This document shows, piece by piece, positions 52,973-61,906 of a DNA stretch of 64,000 nucleotides. The position numbers and the translations under genes are program-made. The DNA is taken from NCBI RefSeq assembly GCF_040361435.1, contig NZ_APNL01000005.1:124001-188000 (forward strand), given 5' to 3'. Numbering within the stretch: position 1 is the stretch's first letter; each line of letters opens with the position of its first letter. Source of the DNA: Salinisphaera sp002433465. Lineage in GTDB: Bacteria > Pseudomonadota > Gammaproteobacteria > Nevskiales > Salinisphaeraceae. The notes under the pieces were generated by a model. The model saw only the letters and a program-made list of their open reading frames with translations, had not been told where the DNA came from and did not search any database.

Positions 52973-52994
52973 CGACGATAGTCGACTATCGTCG
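52973..52994. promoter_or_regulatory. 22-base perfect palindrome upstream of the CstA gene
   Basis: CGACGATAGTC/GACTATCGTCG is a perfect self-complementary sequence centred about 85 bases before the CstA start codon. A TTGACA lies upstream of it on the same (leftward) strand at 53013-53018, without a -10 at proper spacing. It is a likely operator; no regulator gene is adjacent. Confidence 0.5.
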
Positions 52995-53041
52995 GTCGTT
53001 ATTGCCCTGATGTGTCAAAGGCCGAGCGGATATCGCCCGTC

Positions 53042-54142
53042 TCACCCGCCGCAGGCGACGCAGCTCGGGTCGGCCGGAACCTGCAGGCTGTGCCAGCGCT
53101 GGGTGCGGGCATCCAAAGTCAGCAGCCGCGCGGAGAGCGTATCCGCCATGCCGACGATAAGCTTGATGGCCTCCAGCGCCTGCAGGGTGCCCACCAGACC
53201 GGGCACCACGCCAAGCACGCCGGCTTCGGCACAGGTCGGCGCGGCCCCGGCCGGCGGCGCGCTGGCGAACAGGCAGCGATAGCAGGGCTGGCCGCCGGCC
53301 GGGAATACCCCGACCTGGCCGGAAAAGCGCTCCACCGCGCCATACACCAGCGCAATGTTCGCCGCCACGCAGGCGTCGTTGATGGCATAGCGCGCGCTGA
53401 AGTTATCGCTGCCGTCGACCACCAGATCGTAGCCGGCCACCAGCTCGGCCGCGTTATCTGCGCTCACCCGCGTTTCGATCGGCTCGATATCGATGCTCGG
53501 GTTGAGCGCGCTCAGGCTGGCCATGGCCGAACGCACCTTGGGCTGGCCGACGCTGGCATCGCGATGCAGGATCTGACGATGCAGGTTGGAACGATCGACC
53601 ACGTCGTGATCGACGATGCCGATATGCCCCACCCCGGCCGCGGCCAGATAATAGGCCGCCGGCGAACCCAGCCCGCCCGCGCCGATGATCAGCACGCGCG
53701 CATCGCGCAGCTTTGTTTGCCCTGCCTCACCGACTTCCGGCAGCGTGAGCTGGCGCGCATAGCGGGCCCGATCGGCGTTATCCAGCATCGCCGGCGTTTC
53801 GAACGCCAGCCCGGCGTCTTTCCAGGCATCGAAGCCGCCCTCGACCGAGCGTACGTCGCCATAGCCCAGTCGCGTCAGTTGATCGGCAGCCAACAGCGAA
53901 CGCGAGCCCGAGGCACACAGCAGCAGAATCGTATGGTTCGGATCACCGACCTGCTGTTCGAGACGCATTTCCAGAAAACCACGGCCCAGCGGCTTCGCCC
54001 CGACCGGCGTGCCCTGGGCGATTTCGTCAGCCTCGCGAATATCCACCAGCAGCGCACCGTCTCGCGCCAGCTCGGCCGCGCGTTCGGCGCTGACCGGCGG
54101 GATACGCTCACGCAGCGCTGCAAGCTCGTCTTTAAGGCTCAT
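53042..54142 (-). CDS. moeB: MoeB/ThiF-type adenylyltransferase with N-terminal rhodanese domain
   Basis: A 366-residue two-domain protein. Residues 1-105 are a rhodanese with LVDIREADEI and the active loop LLCASGSRSLLAA. Residues 115-366 are an E1-like domain: RYARQLTLPEVGEAGQ, VLIIGAGGLGSPAAYYLAAAG (ATP), PTCAEAGVLGVVPG with the catalytic Cys, and zinc ligands CYRC and CVAC. It activates the C-terminal Gly of MoaD or ThiS for sulfur transfer; the rhodanese may supply the sulfur. N-terminal rather than C-terminal rhodanese is the less common order. Its start overlaps the end of rmuC by 11 bases. Confidence 0.88.
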   Translation of the reverse strand: MSLKDELAALRERIPPVSAERAAELARDGALLVDIREADEIAQGTPVGAKPLGRGFLEMRLEQQVGDPNHTILLLCASGSRSLLAADQLTRLGYGDVRSVEGGFDAWKDAGLAFETPAMLDNADRARYARQLTLPEVGEAGQTKLRDARVLIIGAGGLGSPAAYYLAAAGVGHIGIVDHDVVDRSNLHRQILHRDASVGQPKVRSAMASLSALNPSIDIEPIETRVSADNAAELVAGYDLVVDGSDNFSARYAINDACVAANIALVYGAVERFSGQVGVFPAGGQPCYRCLFASAPPAGAAPTCAEAGVLGVVPGLVGTLQALEAIKLIVGMADTLSARLLTLDARTQRWHSLQVPADPSCVACGG

Positions 54143-55499
54143 GGCGTTCGTCCAGGTCGTCGTTGTCGTCGCGATCATCTTCGATCGCTTCATCCAGGTC
54201 GGCTGCGGCGCCCAGCTCGGCTTGGCGCGTCCAGCCCGCACCGATCGACTTGCTGGTATTCGCGCCCATCTTTTTCAACTGTTCGCTACGCCGCACGATA
54301 TTGCCGCGCCCGCTGACCAGCTTGTTGCGCGCGCCGTCGAAGGCCTTGTTGGCGGTATCCATGGCGCGACCGAGCTTGTCGAGATCGTCCACGAATCCCA
54401 CGAACTTGTCGTAGAGCGCGCCGGCTTTATTGGCGATCTCGGCCGCGTTTTCTTCCTGCTGCTGAAGCTTCCACAGATTGGCGATCGCCCGCAGCATGGG
54501 CATGAGCGTGGTCGGCGACACCAGCGCGATGTTGGCGTCCAGGGCCTCGCGCTGCAGATCGAAATCGCCGCGTAACGCCTCGACATAGGCTGCTTCCGAG
54601 GGGATGAACATGAACACGTAGTCGAGCGTTTCGATACGGTCGATGTTCTGATAGTTCTTCGCCGACAAACCTTTCAGATGACGGCGCACTGAAGCCACAT
54701 GATCGGCCAGCGCGGCACGGCGCGTGGCCTCGTCCTCGGCCTCGTGTACGCGCAGATAGGCGGTCAACGACACCTTGGCGTCGACGACGATGCTGCGCTG
54801 TTCGGGTAGATGCACGACCGCATCCGGCAGCTGGCGATTGCCGTCCTCGGTCGTGGCGGCGAACTGGGTTTCGTACTGCACGCCTTTTTCCAGTCCCGAA
54901 CGCTCGAGCACGGTTTCCAGAATCATCTCGCCCCAGTTGCCCTGGGTCTTGGATTCGCCGCGCAGCGCATTGGCGAGATTGGTCGCATCCTCGGCAATGG
55001 CCTTGTTCGACTGCTCCAGAAGCCGCACCTGCTCGGCCAGCGCCGAGCGCTGGCGATTTTCCTGGTCGTAGGCTTCGCGCACCTGTTTTTCGAAGCGGCC
55101 GATATGCTCGCGCAGCGGATTGATCAACGGTTCGAGGCTGGCCTTGTTCTGCTCGGTAAAGGCCCGGCTTTTTTCTTCCAGAATCTCCTGCGACAACGTC
55201 TTGAACTGGTGGGTCAGTGCTTCGCGTGCTTCTGTCAGCGTCTTGAGCTTGTCCTCGGCATGGCGCCGTTCGCCGTCCAGCCGGGTTTCCAGCCGTGCGT
55301 TTTCGGCGCGTGCATCATCGAGCGCGGCGCGGGTCTCGGCCAGTTCGGCTGCCCGGCTATCGGCTTCGCGCTGCGCGCTGGCCCGGTCGGCGACCAGCTG
55401 GGCCTGTTTCGAACGCGCCCAGAGCCACACGAACACGCCGCCCAGCAGCGCGCCGGCCAACAGGGCACAGCCAAGATATAGGGTGCTATCGGATGTCAT
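54132..55499 (-). CDS. rmuC: DNA recombination protein RmuC
   Basis: A 455-residue protein: N-terminal membrane helix (residues 6-29), a long coiled coil (about 30-190), then the RmuC nuclease-like domain (GNWGEMILETVLERSGLEKGVQYETQ, VVDAKVSLTAYLRVHEAED, YVFMFIPSEAAYVEAL). RmuC limits rearrangement at short inverted repeats; its chemistry is not settled. The acidic C-terminal tail ends DRDDNDDLDERHEP. Overlaps moeB. Confidence 0.93.
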   Translation of the reverse strand: MTSDSTLYLGCALLAGALLGGVFVWLWARSKQAQLVADRASAQREADSRAAELAETRAALDDARAENARLETRLDGERRHAEDKLKTLTEAREALTHQFKTLSQEILEEKSRAFTEQNKASLEPLINPLREHIGRFEKQVREAYDQENRQRSALAEQVRLLEQSNKAIAEDATNLANALRGESKTQGNWGEMILETVLERSGLEKGVQYETQFAATTEDGNRQLPDAVVHLPEQRSIVVDAKVSLTAYLRVHEAEDEATRRAALADHVASVRRHLKGLSAKNYQNIDRIETLDYVFMFIPSEAAYVEALRGDFDLQREALDANIALVSPTTLMPMLRAIANLWKLQQQEENAAEIANKAGALYDKFVGFVDDLDKLGRAMDTANKAFDGARNKLVSGRGNIVRRSEQLKKMGANTSKSIGAGWTRQAELGAAADLDEAIEDDRDDNDDLDERHEP

Positions 55500-55634
55500 C
55501 GTGGAGGGGATGATCTTCGCGGTTCCAAAACTAAAGACGCCAGTCTAAACCCGCAGCGTCGATCGCCGCGCTGCTGCCCAACAGGGGCGCCCGCCAGGGC
55601 GTACAATACGCGCCTCGATTTCCCAGCTCGCGAT

Positions 55635-57554
55635 ATGGTCGCGCCCATGATCCTGCAACTGCGCAACCTGCGTCTGGCCTACGGCACCCATCCCCTGCTC
55701 GACGATGCCGAACTGAGCATCGATCGCGGCGAACGCGTGGCGCTGGTCGGGCGCAACGGCACCGGCAAGTCCACGCTCATGCGGATCGTTTCGCAGGAGA
55801 TCGAGCCGGACGAGGTCATTCGCGAGCAGAAGCCGGATCTGCGTATCGCACGGCTCGAACAGGAGGTGCCGGCCGGTACCGCGGGGGCCGTGTTCGACGT
55901 GGTCGCCGGCGGCCTGGGCGATGTCGGTGCGGCGCTGGCCCGCTTTCACGAGCTGACCGCGCGCCTGTCGGCCGGCGAGGACGTGATGGACGCCTTCTCC
56001 AAGGCCCAGGCTCGGGTCGAGGCCATGGACGGCTGGACGCTCGCGCCCCAGGTCGAATCTACCCTATCGCGCCTCAATCTGGACGCCGACTGGCAGTTCG
56101 AAGCCCTGTCGGGCGGCCAGAAACGGCGCGTGCTGCTGGCCCGCGCGCTGGTACAGGAGCCCGACCTGCTGCTGCTCGACGAGCCCACCAACCATCTGGA
56201 TATCAGCGCTATCGCCCAGCTCGAGGAGATGCTGCTGGCCTGGAACGGCGCGCTGTTGTTCATTACCCATGACCGCGCGTTTTTGAAGAACCTGGCTACC
56301 CGCATCATTGACCTGGATCGCGGCAAGCTCACCTCCTGGCCCGGCAACTACGACAGCTTCATCGAGGGCAAGGAAAAGATGCTGGCCGACGAAGAGAAGG
56401 CCAACGCCTTGTTCGACAAGCGCCTTGCCCAGGAAGAAGTCTGGATTCGCCAGGGCATCAAGGCCCGGCGTACCCGTAACGAAGGCCGTGTTCGTGCCTT
56501 GAAGGCCATGCGCGCCGAGCGTGCCGAACGTCGTGAACGCGGCGGCACCGCCAACATCGTCACCCAGGACGCCGCGCGTTCGGGCAAGCATGTGATCGTG
56601 GCCGAAAACCTGGCCTACACCTGGCGCGACGCCGGCAACGAAAAACCGATCGTTAACAATCTGTCGACGGTGATCCAGCGCGGCGACAAGGTCGGCATCA
56701 TCGGCCCCAACGGCTGCGGCAAGACCACGCTCATCAACCTGCTGCTCGGCCGTATCGAGCCCGATGCCGGCACCATCAAGCTGGGCACCAATCTCGATAT
56801 CGCCCATTTCGACCAGCATCGCGCCGCGCTCGACGACTCCATCAGCGTGCTCGATAACGTGGCGCAGGGACGCTCCTCGATCACCATCAACGGCCAGGAC
56901 CGGCACGTGATGAGTTATCTGCAGGACTTTCTGTTCTCGCCCAAGCGCGCGCGCAGCCCCACGCACGTACTCTCCGGCGGTGAACGTAACCGGCTGCTGC
57001 TGGCCAAGCTGTTCACCCGCCCGGCCAATCTGCTGATCATGGACGAGCCCACCAACGATCTCGACGTGGAAACCCTGGAGCTGCTCGAAGAACGGCTGAT
57101 GAGCTACGAAGGCACCCTGCTGCTCGTTTCGCATGATCGTGCCTTTTTGGACAACGTGGTCACCAGCAGCCTCGTGTTCGAAGGCAATGGCGAGGTCAAC
57201 GACTATGTCGGCGGGTATACCGACTGGCTACGCCAGCGCCCGCGCGCGGGCGAGCCCGCGCCAGCAGCCAACAAGAAGGCCAAACCCGCCGCCCAGGCTG
57301 CCCCGCCCGCACCCAAGCCCAAGCCGGCCAATCCGCTGAGCAGCGCCGAGCGCAAGGAGCTGCGCGCCCTGCCGGACACGATCGAAAAGCTGGAAACGAA
57401 AATCGAAGGCTTCGAAGCCGAGTTCGGTGAAGCCGGCTTCTACGATCGCCCGGCCGACGAGATCAAACGCAAGACCGAAGCGCTGGGCAAGGCGCAGAGC
57501 GATCTGGAAAACGCCCTGGAGCGGTGGGAAGCTTTGGAGGCACGCCAGGGCTGA
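55635..57554 (+). CDS. uup: ABC-F ATPase Uup
   Basis: A 639-residue soluble ABC-F protein with two ATP-binding cassettes. Walker A: VGRNGTGKST and GPNGCGKTT; signatures: LSGGQKRR and LSGGERNR; Walker B: LLLLDEPTNHLD and LLIMDEPTNDLD. A Pro/Ala/Lys linker (residues about 540-565) leads to a C-terminal coiled coil typical of Uup. It acts on ribosomes or branched DNA intermediates. ATGs at 55635 and 55647 are both possible. TACAAT at 55602 could be its -10 element. Divergent from rmuC. Confidence 0.93.
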   Translation: MVAPMILQLRNLRLAYGTHPLLDDAELSIDRGERVALVGRNGTGKSTLMRIVSQEIEPDEVIREQKPDLRIARLEQEVPAGTAGAVFDVVAGGLGDVGAALARFHELTARLSAGEDVMDAFSKAQARVEAMDGWTLAPQVESTLSRLNLDADWQFEALSGGQKRRVLLARALVQEPDLLLLDEPTNHLDISAIAQLEEMLLAWNGALLFITHDRAFLKNLATRIIDLDRGKLTSWPGNYDSFIEGKEKMLADEEKANALFDKRLAQEEVWIRQGIKARRTRNEGRVRALKAMRAERAERRERGGTANIVTQDAARSGKHVIVAENLAYTWRDAGNEKPIVNNLSTVIQRGDKVGIIGPNGCGKTTLINLLLGRIEPDAGTIKLGTNLDIAHFDQHRAALDDSISVLDNVAQGRSSITINGQDRHVMSYLQDFLFSPKRARSPTHVLSGGERNRLLLAKLFTRPANLLIMDEPTNDLDVETLELLEERLMSYEGTLLLVSHDRAFLDNVVTSSLVFEGNGEVNDYVGGYTDWLRQRPRAGEPAPAANKKAKPAAQAAPPAPKPKPANPLSSAERKELRALPDTIEKLETKIEGFEAEFGEAGFYDRPADEIKRKTEALGKAQSDLENALERWEALEARQG

Positions 57555-57725
57555 TTCGCGGGCAGCCATTTCCGGCGTTTGTTCAGCAACCACTGGAATG
57601 GCTCAGCCTGAGCGTTTCTCCCGCACTCTCGTAGTGGCTTCGAAACATGGGCCTCAGGAAAGCCCGTGGTTTCGAGCCCAGCCTGAGAGATCTTCAAGAC
57701 AGGCCGGCATTCGGCCCGCCTGCTG

Positions 57726-58223
57726 TCAGGCGGCATCAACCGGCCGCGCCGAGGCCAGCCCTTCCCGGCCGCTGGGCACTCCGAAGCGCTGACGCAGTCG
57801 GGCCGCTTCGTCGAGCACGGCATCCTTGGCCGCCACTTCGAGCATTTCGCGTTCACGATCCATACGCCGTATCTCGGCACGCGGCCAGGCATCGCGTGCT
57901 TCACCGCGCGGCATGTTGGACGTGGACAGAAACAGGCTGTAGATCGCCGGATAATCGGCCTGGGCACCACCCGGCGCGTGGTAGTGGTCAAGCAGTACCT
58001 TGAGCCGTATCGCGCCTTCGGAGAGATTCAGCTCGCCGGTGAGCAGGCTGTCGGCAATGATGGCCATGCTGTGTTCCAGGTCGGCCTCGGTTTCGGCGAG
58101 AACCGCCGCGTTGTGGGTTTCGCGCTCTTTTTGCTGATTGAGCACGCGCCACCACAGCCAGCCGGCATAGCCGGCGAGTGCCACCACCACGACGACCGCA
58201 AGCGCGGCGAGCCAGCCCATCAC
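57726..58223 (-). CDS. DUF2489 membrane-anchored protein
   Basis: A 165-residue protein: one N-terminal membrane helix (residues 4-25), then a helical domain with SMAIIADSLLTGELNLSEGAIRLKVLLDHY, which follows the DUF2489 pattern (a conserved SEG-IRLKVLLD block), and DYPAIYSLFLSTSNMPRGEARDAWPRAEIRRMD. Function unknown. Downstream of, and separated by 3 bases from, a secreted protein gene, so the two are one operon. Confidence 0.8.
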   Translation of the reverse strand: MMGWLAALAVVVVVALAGYAGWLWWRVLNQQKERETHNAAVLAETEADLEHSMAIIADSLLTGELNLSEGAIRLKVLLDHYHAPGGAQADYPAIYSLFLSTSNMPRGEARDAWPRAEIRRMDREREMLEVAAKDAVLDEAARLRQRFGVPSGREGLASARPVDAA

Positions 58224-58226
58224 CGC

Positions 58227-58799
58227 CTAGCGCTGCTTGCGAGCGTTGCCGACCGTACCGGGACGCAGTGCGTACTGCTCGGTGATATCGATCGTCGCCA
58301 GGCCAGAGCGATTGTTCGGCCGGTAGAGCACGATCTGAATCGCGCGATCCGGATAGCTGAAGTACACGCGCGAGGTACTGGCGTCGCCGCTGACACCGGT
58401 ATCGGTGCGAACTGCAGGCGTATCGCCCTGGTTGGGCGCACGTGCGAAGGTGGCGATCAGATTCTCGATGGCCTGTTCGCCGTCTTCGCTTCGAAACGAG
58501 CCGAGATTGCGCGACACGCGGGTGAGCCGATCATCGCGAATGGTCAGCGTACCCACCGGTTTGCCGTAGGTGTCGCGGCCGACGATCACGGGGCCCTGCT
58601 TGGGAAAGAGCATGTACTGGCCGTCGGCCTGGGCCGGCACCGTATTGAAATGGGCATTGGCGATGGCCAGCGTATCCGCACGCGAGGCGCCAAGTTCCAG
58701 ACTGGTGCCGCCGATCGAGACCGTCTGGGCCGAAGCCAGCGGCGCAATACAAAGCGCCAGCAAACCAAGCGCCGCACAAGTCCAAAGATGTCGTGCCAT
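58227..58799 (-). CDS. secreted protein of unknown function
   Basis: A 190-residue exported protein with a Sec signal peptide (residues 1-24, cut near ASA|QTVS). The mature part starts SIGGTSLELGASRADTLAIANAHFNTVPA, has GRDTYGKPVGTLTIRDDRLTRVSRNLGSF and ends with a beta-rich portion SRVYFSYPDRAIQIVLYRPN. I do not recognise a family. GAGGTAG precedes the ATG at 58799; the longer frame is rejected because it loses the signal peptide. Confidence 0.72.
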   Translation of the reverse strand: MARHLWTCAALGLLALCIAPLASAQTVSIGGTSLELGASRADTLAIANAHFNTVPAQADGQYMLFPKQGPVIVGRDTYGKPVGTLTIRDDRLTRVSRNLGSFRSEDGEQAIENLIATFARAPNQGDTPAVRTDTGVSGDASTSRVYFSYPDRAIQIVLYRPNNRSGLATIDITEQYALRPGTVGNARKQR

Positions 58800-58874
58800 G
58801 TTCGTTCTACCTCGTTGTTGCTCGAACCCACTCGTGCATCTAACACGCACTATGCCTGCAACGTGGCCAACGAG

Positions 58875-58898
58875 CGAGGCCCGCGGATGCGGGCCTCG
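58875..58898. terminator. hairpin terminator after htpG
   Basis: A perfect 10-bp stem (cgaggcccgc / gcgggcctcg) with a 4-base loop GGAT, 59 bases beyond the htpG stop. There is no long T run, so strength is uncertain. Confidence 0.6.
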
Positions 58899-58956
58899 TG
58901 TACAGCGGGGTCGTATGTCGTTCATACCAACCGACTTGCGGCCGGTACGACAGGCC

Positions 58957-60876
58957 CTATGCGGCCGCGCCCTTGGATACCGCCAGCAGCATCTGGTTCA
59001 TCCGGCGCACGAAAGTGGCCGGGTCGTCCAGTTCGCCGCCTTCGGCCAGCACGGCCTGTTCGAACAGCAGCTGCGAAAAGGCATCGAACTCGTCTTCGCC
59101 CTGCTCGCTGGCCAACTTCTCGACCAGCGGGTGCGTCGGGTTGATTTCCAGATGCGGCGCGGTATTGGGCATTTCCTGACCGGCTTCCTTGAGAATCCGT
59201 TCCAGATGCGCCGAAATACCGTGCTCGTCAGCCACCAGGCAGGCGGGCGAATCGGTCAGACGATGGGTCACGCGCACTTCGTTGACGCGTTCGCCCAGCG
59301 CCTTCTTGACGCGCTCGACCAGGTCCTTGGATTCCTCTTCGAGCTTGGCCTGCTCGGCCTTTTCTTCCTCGGTCTCGGCATCGCCGAGATCGAGCGCACC
59401 CTTGGCAACCGACTGGAAGGTCTTGCCTTCGTATTCGGTCATATGGGCCATGACCCATTCATCGACGCGGTCGGTGAGCAGCAGCACCTCGATATCCTTC
59501 TTCTTGAAGATTTCGAGATGCGGGCTGTGCTTGGCCTCGGCCAGCGTGTCCGCGGTGATGTAGTAGATCTTGTCCTGGCCTTCGGCCATGCGGGCAATGT
59601 ACTCGTCCAGCGCTACGCCCGGATCCGCGCTTTCGTCGCGGGTGGTCTTGAAGCGCAGCAGCTTGGCGATCTTGGCCTGGTTTTCGTGGTCTTCGACGAT
59701 GCCTTCTTTCAGCACCTGGCCGAATTCGTTCCAGAACGTCTTGTACTTCTCGGGCTCTTCGTCGTCCCTGGCCATCGACTCGAGCAGGCCGAGCACCTTC
59801 TTCACCGAGCCGGCCCGAATCTTGTCCAGCAGCTGGTTGTTTTGCAGGATTTCTCGGGAGACGTTCAACGGCAGGTCATTGGAATCGATGACGCCCTTCA
59901 CGAAGCGCATATAGCGCGGCATGAGCTTCTCGGCATCGTCCATGATGAATACGCGCTGCACATACAGCTTCACGCCGTGCGCCTTGCCGTTCGGGTCGAA
60001 CAGGTCATAGGGCGCGCGCTTGGGAATATAGAGCAGGTTGGTATATTCCTGGCTGCCTTCGACCTTGTTGTGGGTCCAGGTCAGCGGGTCTTCGTAGTCG
60101 TGGCAGGTGTGTTTGTAGAACTCGGCATAGTCTTCGGCCGAGATTTCGGACTTGGGCTGCGTCCAAAGCGGCGCACCGCGGTTGACCTGTTCCCAACCGG
60201 CTTCCTTGCCCTCTTTCTCGTCTTCCTCGGACAGTTGCTCGCGCATCATGATCGGAAAGGCGATATGGTCCGAATAGGTGCGCACGAGATGGCGTAGACG
60301 CCAGTCGTCGAGGAACTCGTCCTCGCCTTCGCGCAGATGCAGCGTGACTTCGGTACCGCGTTTTTCCTTGGGAACGGCTTCCAGCGTGTATTCGCCGCCG
60401 CCGTCCGAAGTCCAGCGCACGCCTTCGGATTCGCCGCCGTGGCGGGTATCCACCACGACCTTCTCGGCGACGATGAAGGCCGAATAGAAACCGACACCGA
60501 ACTGGCCGATCAGATGCGCGTCTTTTTTCTCATCGCCGGACAGCGAATCCAGGAACGCACGCGTGCCGGACTTGGCGATGGTGCCCAAACGGTCGATGAC
60601 CTGCTCGCGGGTCATGCCGATGCCGCTGTCACCGATGGTGACGGTACGGGCGTCCTTGTCGTAGTCGATCCAGATCTTGAGTTCGGGATCGTTTTCGAAC
60701 AGGGCATCGTTCTTCAGGCCCTCGAAGCGCAGCGTATCCAGCGCGTCGGAGGCGTTGGAGATCAGCTCGCGGGCGAAGACCTCCTTGTTCGAATACATCG
60801 AATGGATCATCAGCTGCAGCAGCTGCTTGACCTCGGCCTGAAAGCCACGGGTTTCGGTGTTCTGGTTTTCGCTCAT
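58957..60876 (-). CDS. htpG: molecular chaperone HtpG (Hsp90)
   Basis: A 639-residue Hsp90. ATP-site motifs: ELISNASDALDTLRFEGL (catalytic Glu and Asn), TIGDSGIGMTREQVIDRLGTIAKSGT and IGQFGVGFYSAF. The middle-domain GVIDSNDLPLNVSREILQ with the conserved Arg is also present. Length fits HtpG. It remodels client proteins under stress. The ATG at 60876 matches the family start; the longer frame is rejected. Monocistronic. Confidence 0.97.
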   Translation of the reverse strand: MSENQNTETRGFQAEVKQLLQLMIHSMYSNKEVFARELISNASDALDTLRFEGLKNDALFENDPELKIWIDYDKDARTVTIGDSGIGMTREQVIDRLGTIAKSGTRAFLDSLSGDEKKDAHLIGQFGVGFYSAFIVAEKVVVDTRHGGESEGVRWTSDGGGEYTLEAVPKEKRGTEVTLHLREGEDEFLDDWRLRHLVRTYSDHIAFPIMMREQLSEEDEKEGKEAGWEQVNRGAPLWTQPKSEISAEDYAEFYKHTCHDYEDPLTWTHNKVEGSQEYTNLLYIPKRAPYDLFDPNGKAHGVKLYVQRVFIMDDAEKLMPRYMRFVKGVIDSNDLPLNVSREILQNNQLLDKIRAGSVKKVLGLLESMARDDEEPEKYKTFWNEFGQVLKEGIVEDHENQAKIAKLLRFKTTRDESADPGVALDEYIARMAEGQDKIYYITADTLAEAKHSPHLEIFKKKDIEVLLLTDRVDEWVMAHMTEYEGKTFQSVAKGALDLGDAETEEEKAEQAKLEEESKDLVERVKKALGERVNEVRVTHRLTDSPACLVADEHGISAHLERILKEAGQEMPNTAPHLEINPTHPLVEKLASEQGEDEFDAFSQLLFEQAVLAEGGELDDPATFVRRMNQMLLAVSKGAAA

Positions 60877-61065
60877 GGCGGTATTGATTAGTTGTTGAAC
60901 GGTGTATGGGCGGCGATCACTCGACAAACTATCGCCTTGATAGCCTTGAGTGTGGCCCGTCAACGCCATTTTCAAGCGCTACGTGCTGCACAGCGGCATT
61001 CGGCGCTTGCACTCACGGGCCCGTGTCCGGATGATGCGCGCTCCCAGTTTTCAGCCGGCGTGCCC

Positions 61066-61482
61066 ATGGCCTATACCGAAGACACCCCCATGAACAGCCT
61101 GCTGGCCGGCATGGCGAGCGTGGACGCCGAGGCCTGCCAGGAGTTCGCCCGGCGCCAGCACGCGGCCGGCCACGGCGCGGACCTGCAAACCGCGGCCCGG
61201 CTACTGCACGATCAGGCGTTTGCCGCCCAGCTCGATCGACCGGCCGAACTCGTGGCCTGGAAATATCCGGAGCGCTTCGAGCCGCTGGATCAGACCCTGC
61301 TCACCACGACGCTGCAGGCGGCCTCCGATAACGAGCGCGAGCGGGTGCACGGCCTGATCGCCGAACTCGACTTTGCCGATATCACCGCGCTGTCGAGCAT
61401 CGCCAACCATCTGGCGCGCGCCTGCGAGCAATTCGGCCGCTTTGGCGCCTATCGGCCCGATCCGCAGCAGTCGCTGTTCTAG
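61066..61482 (+). CDS. conserved-looking protein of unknown function
   Basis: A 138-residue, Ala-rich helical protein: ASVDAEACQEFARRQHAAGHGADLQTAARLLHDQAF, then WKYPERFEPLDQTLLTTTLQAASDNERERVHGLIAELDFADITALSSIANHLARACEQFGRFG. It has no signal peptide or membrane helix. I do not recognise it. The start is unsure: ATG at 61066 or 61090, neither with a clear ribosome site. The stop is 6 bases before the next gene, so the two are probably co-transcribed. Confidence 0.6.
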   Translation: MAYTEDTPMNSLLAGMASVDAEACQEFARRQHAAGHGADLQTAARLLHDQAFAAQLDRPAELVAWKYPERFEPLDQTLLTTTLQAASDNERERVHGLIAELDFADITALSSIANHLARACEQFGRFGAYRPDPQQSLF

Positions 61483-61488
61483 GACCTC

Positions 61489-61818
61489 ATGCAACTCGAC
61501 CTGCTCGTATTGCGCTGCCAGCAACTGGAAACGAGCCGTCAGTTCTACGAAAGCCTCGGCTTTCGCTTCGTCGCGGAAAAACACGGCACCGGGCCGCTTC
61601 ACTATGCCGCCGAGGACGCTGGTTTCGTATTCGAGCTATACCCGGCGGCGGCGAACGAAGCACTCGGCAACACCCGCCTGGGCTTTAGGGTAAAACACGT
61701 ACCGCAATCGCTAGCGCAGGCGCCGGAAACCACCACGCGCGAATTCGATGGCACACGGATTTATATCGTGCGCGATCCGGATGGCCGCAAGGTCGAGCTG
61801 CGTGAACCGGCGTCGTAG
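61489..61818 (+). CDS. VOC family (glyoxalase fold) protein
   Basis: A 109-residue single-domain protein of the vicinal oxygen chelate superfamily: LLVLRCQQLETSRQFYESLGFRFVAEKHGTG, VFELYPA and the final DPDGRKVELREP. The first metal position reads Leu/Arg rather than His, so metal binding at one site may be lost. It could act in detoxification or bind a small molecule; the reaction is unknown. Confidence 0.83.
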   Translation: MQLDLLVLRCQQLETSRQFYESLGFRFVAEKHGTGPLHYAAEDAGFVFELYPAAANEALGNTRLGFRVKHVPQSLAQAPETTTREFDGTRIYIVRDPDGRKVELREPAS

Positions 61819-61867
61819 GGCGACGCTTGTCGATTTCGACTAAGCCGGCACCCCATGCCGATATCCA

Positions 61868-61893
61868 GGGGCGCGACAGCTACGCCGCGCCCC
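61868..61893. terminator. GC hairpin between convergent genes
   Basis: An 8-bp stem (ggggcgcg / cgcgcccc) with a 10-base loop between the VOC protein and alcohol dehydrogenase genes, which point at each other. No T run. Confidence 0.4.
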
Positions 61894-61906
61894 GCATGCG
61901 TACGCC

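Noticed and set aside
60880..60960. Sigma-32 heat-shock promoter for htpG
   Set aside because: A CCCAT-like -10 is visible but no CTTGAA at the right distance.
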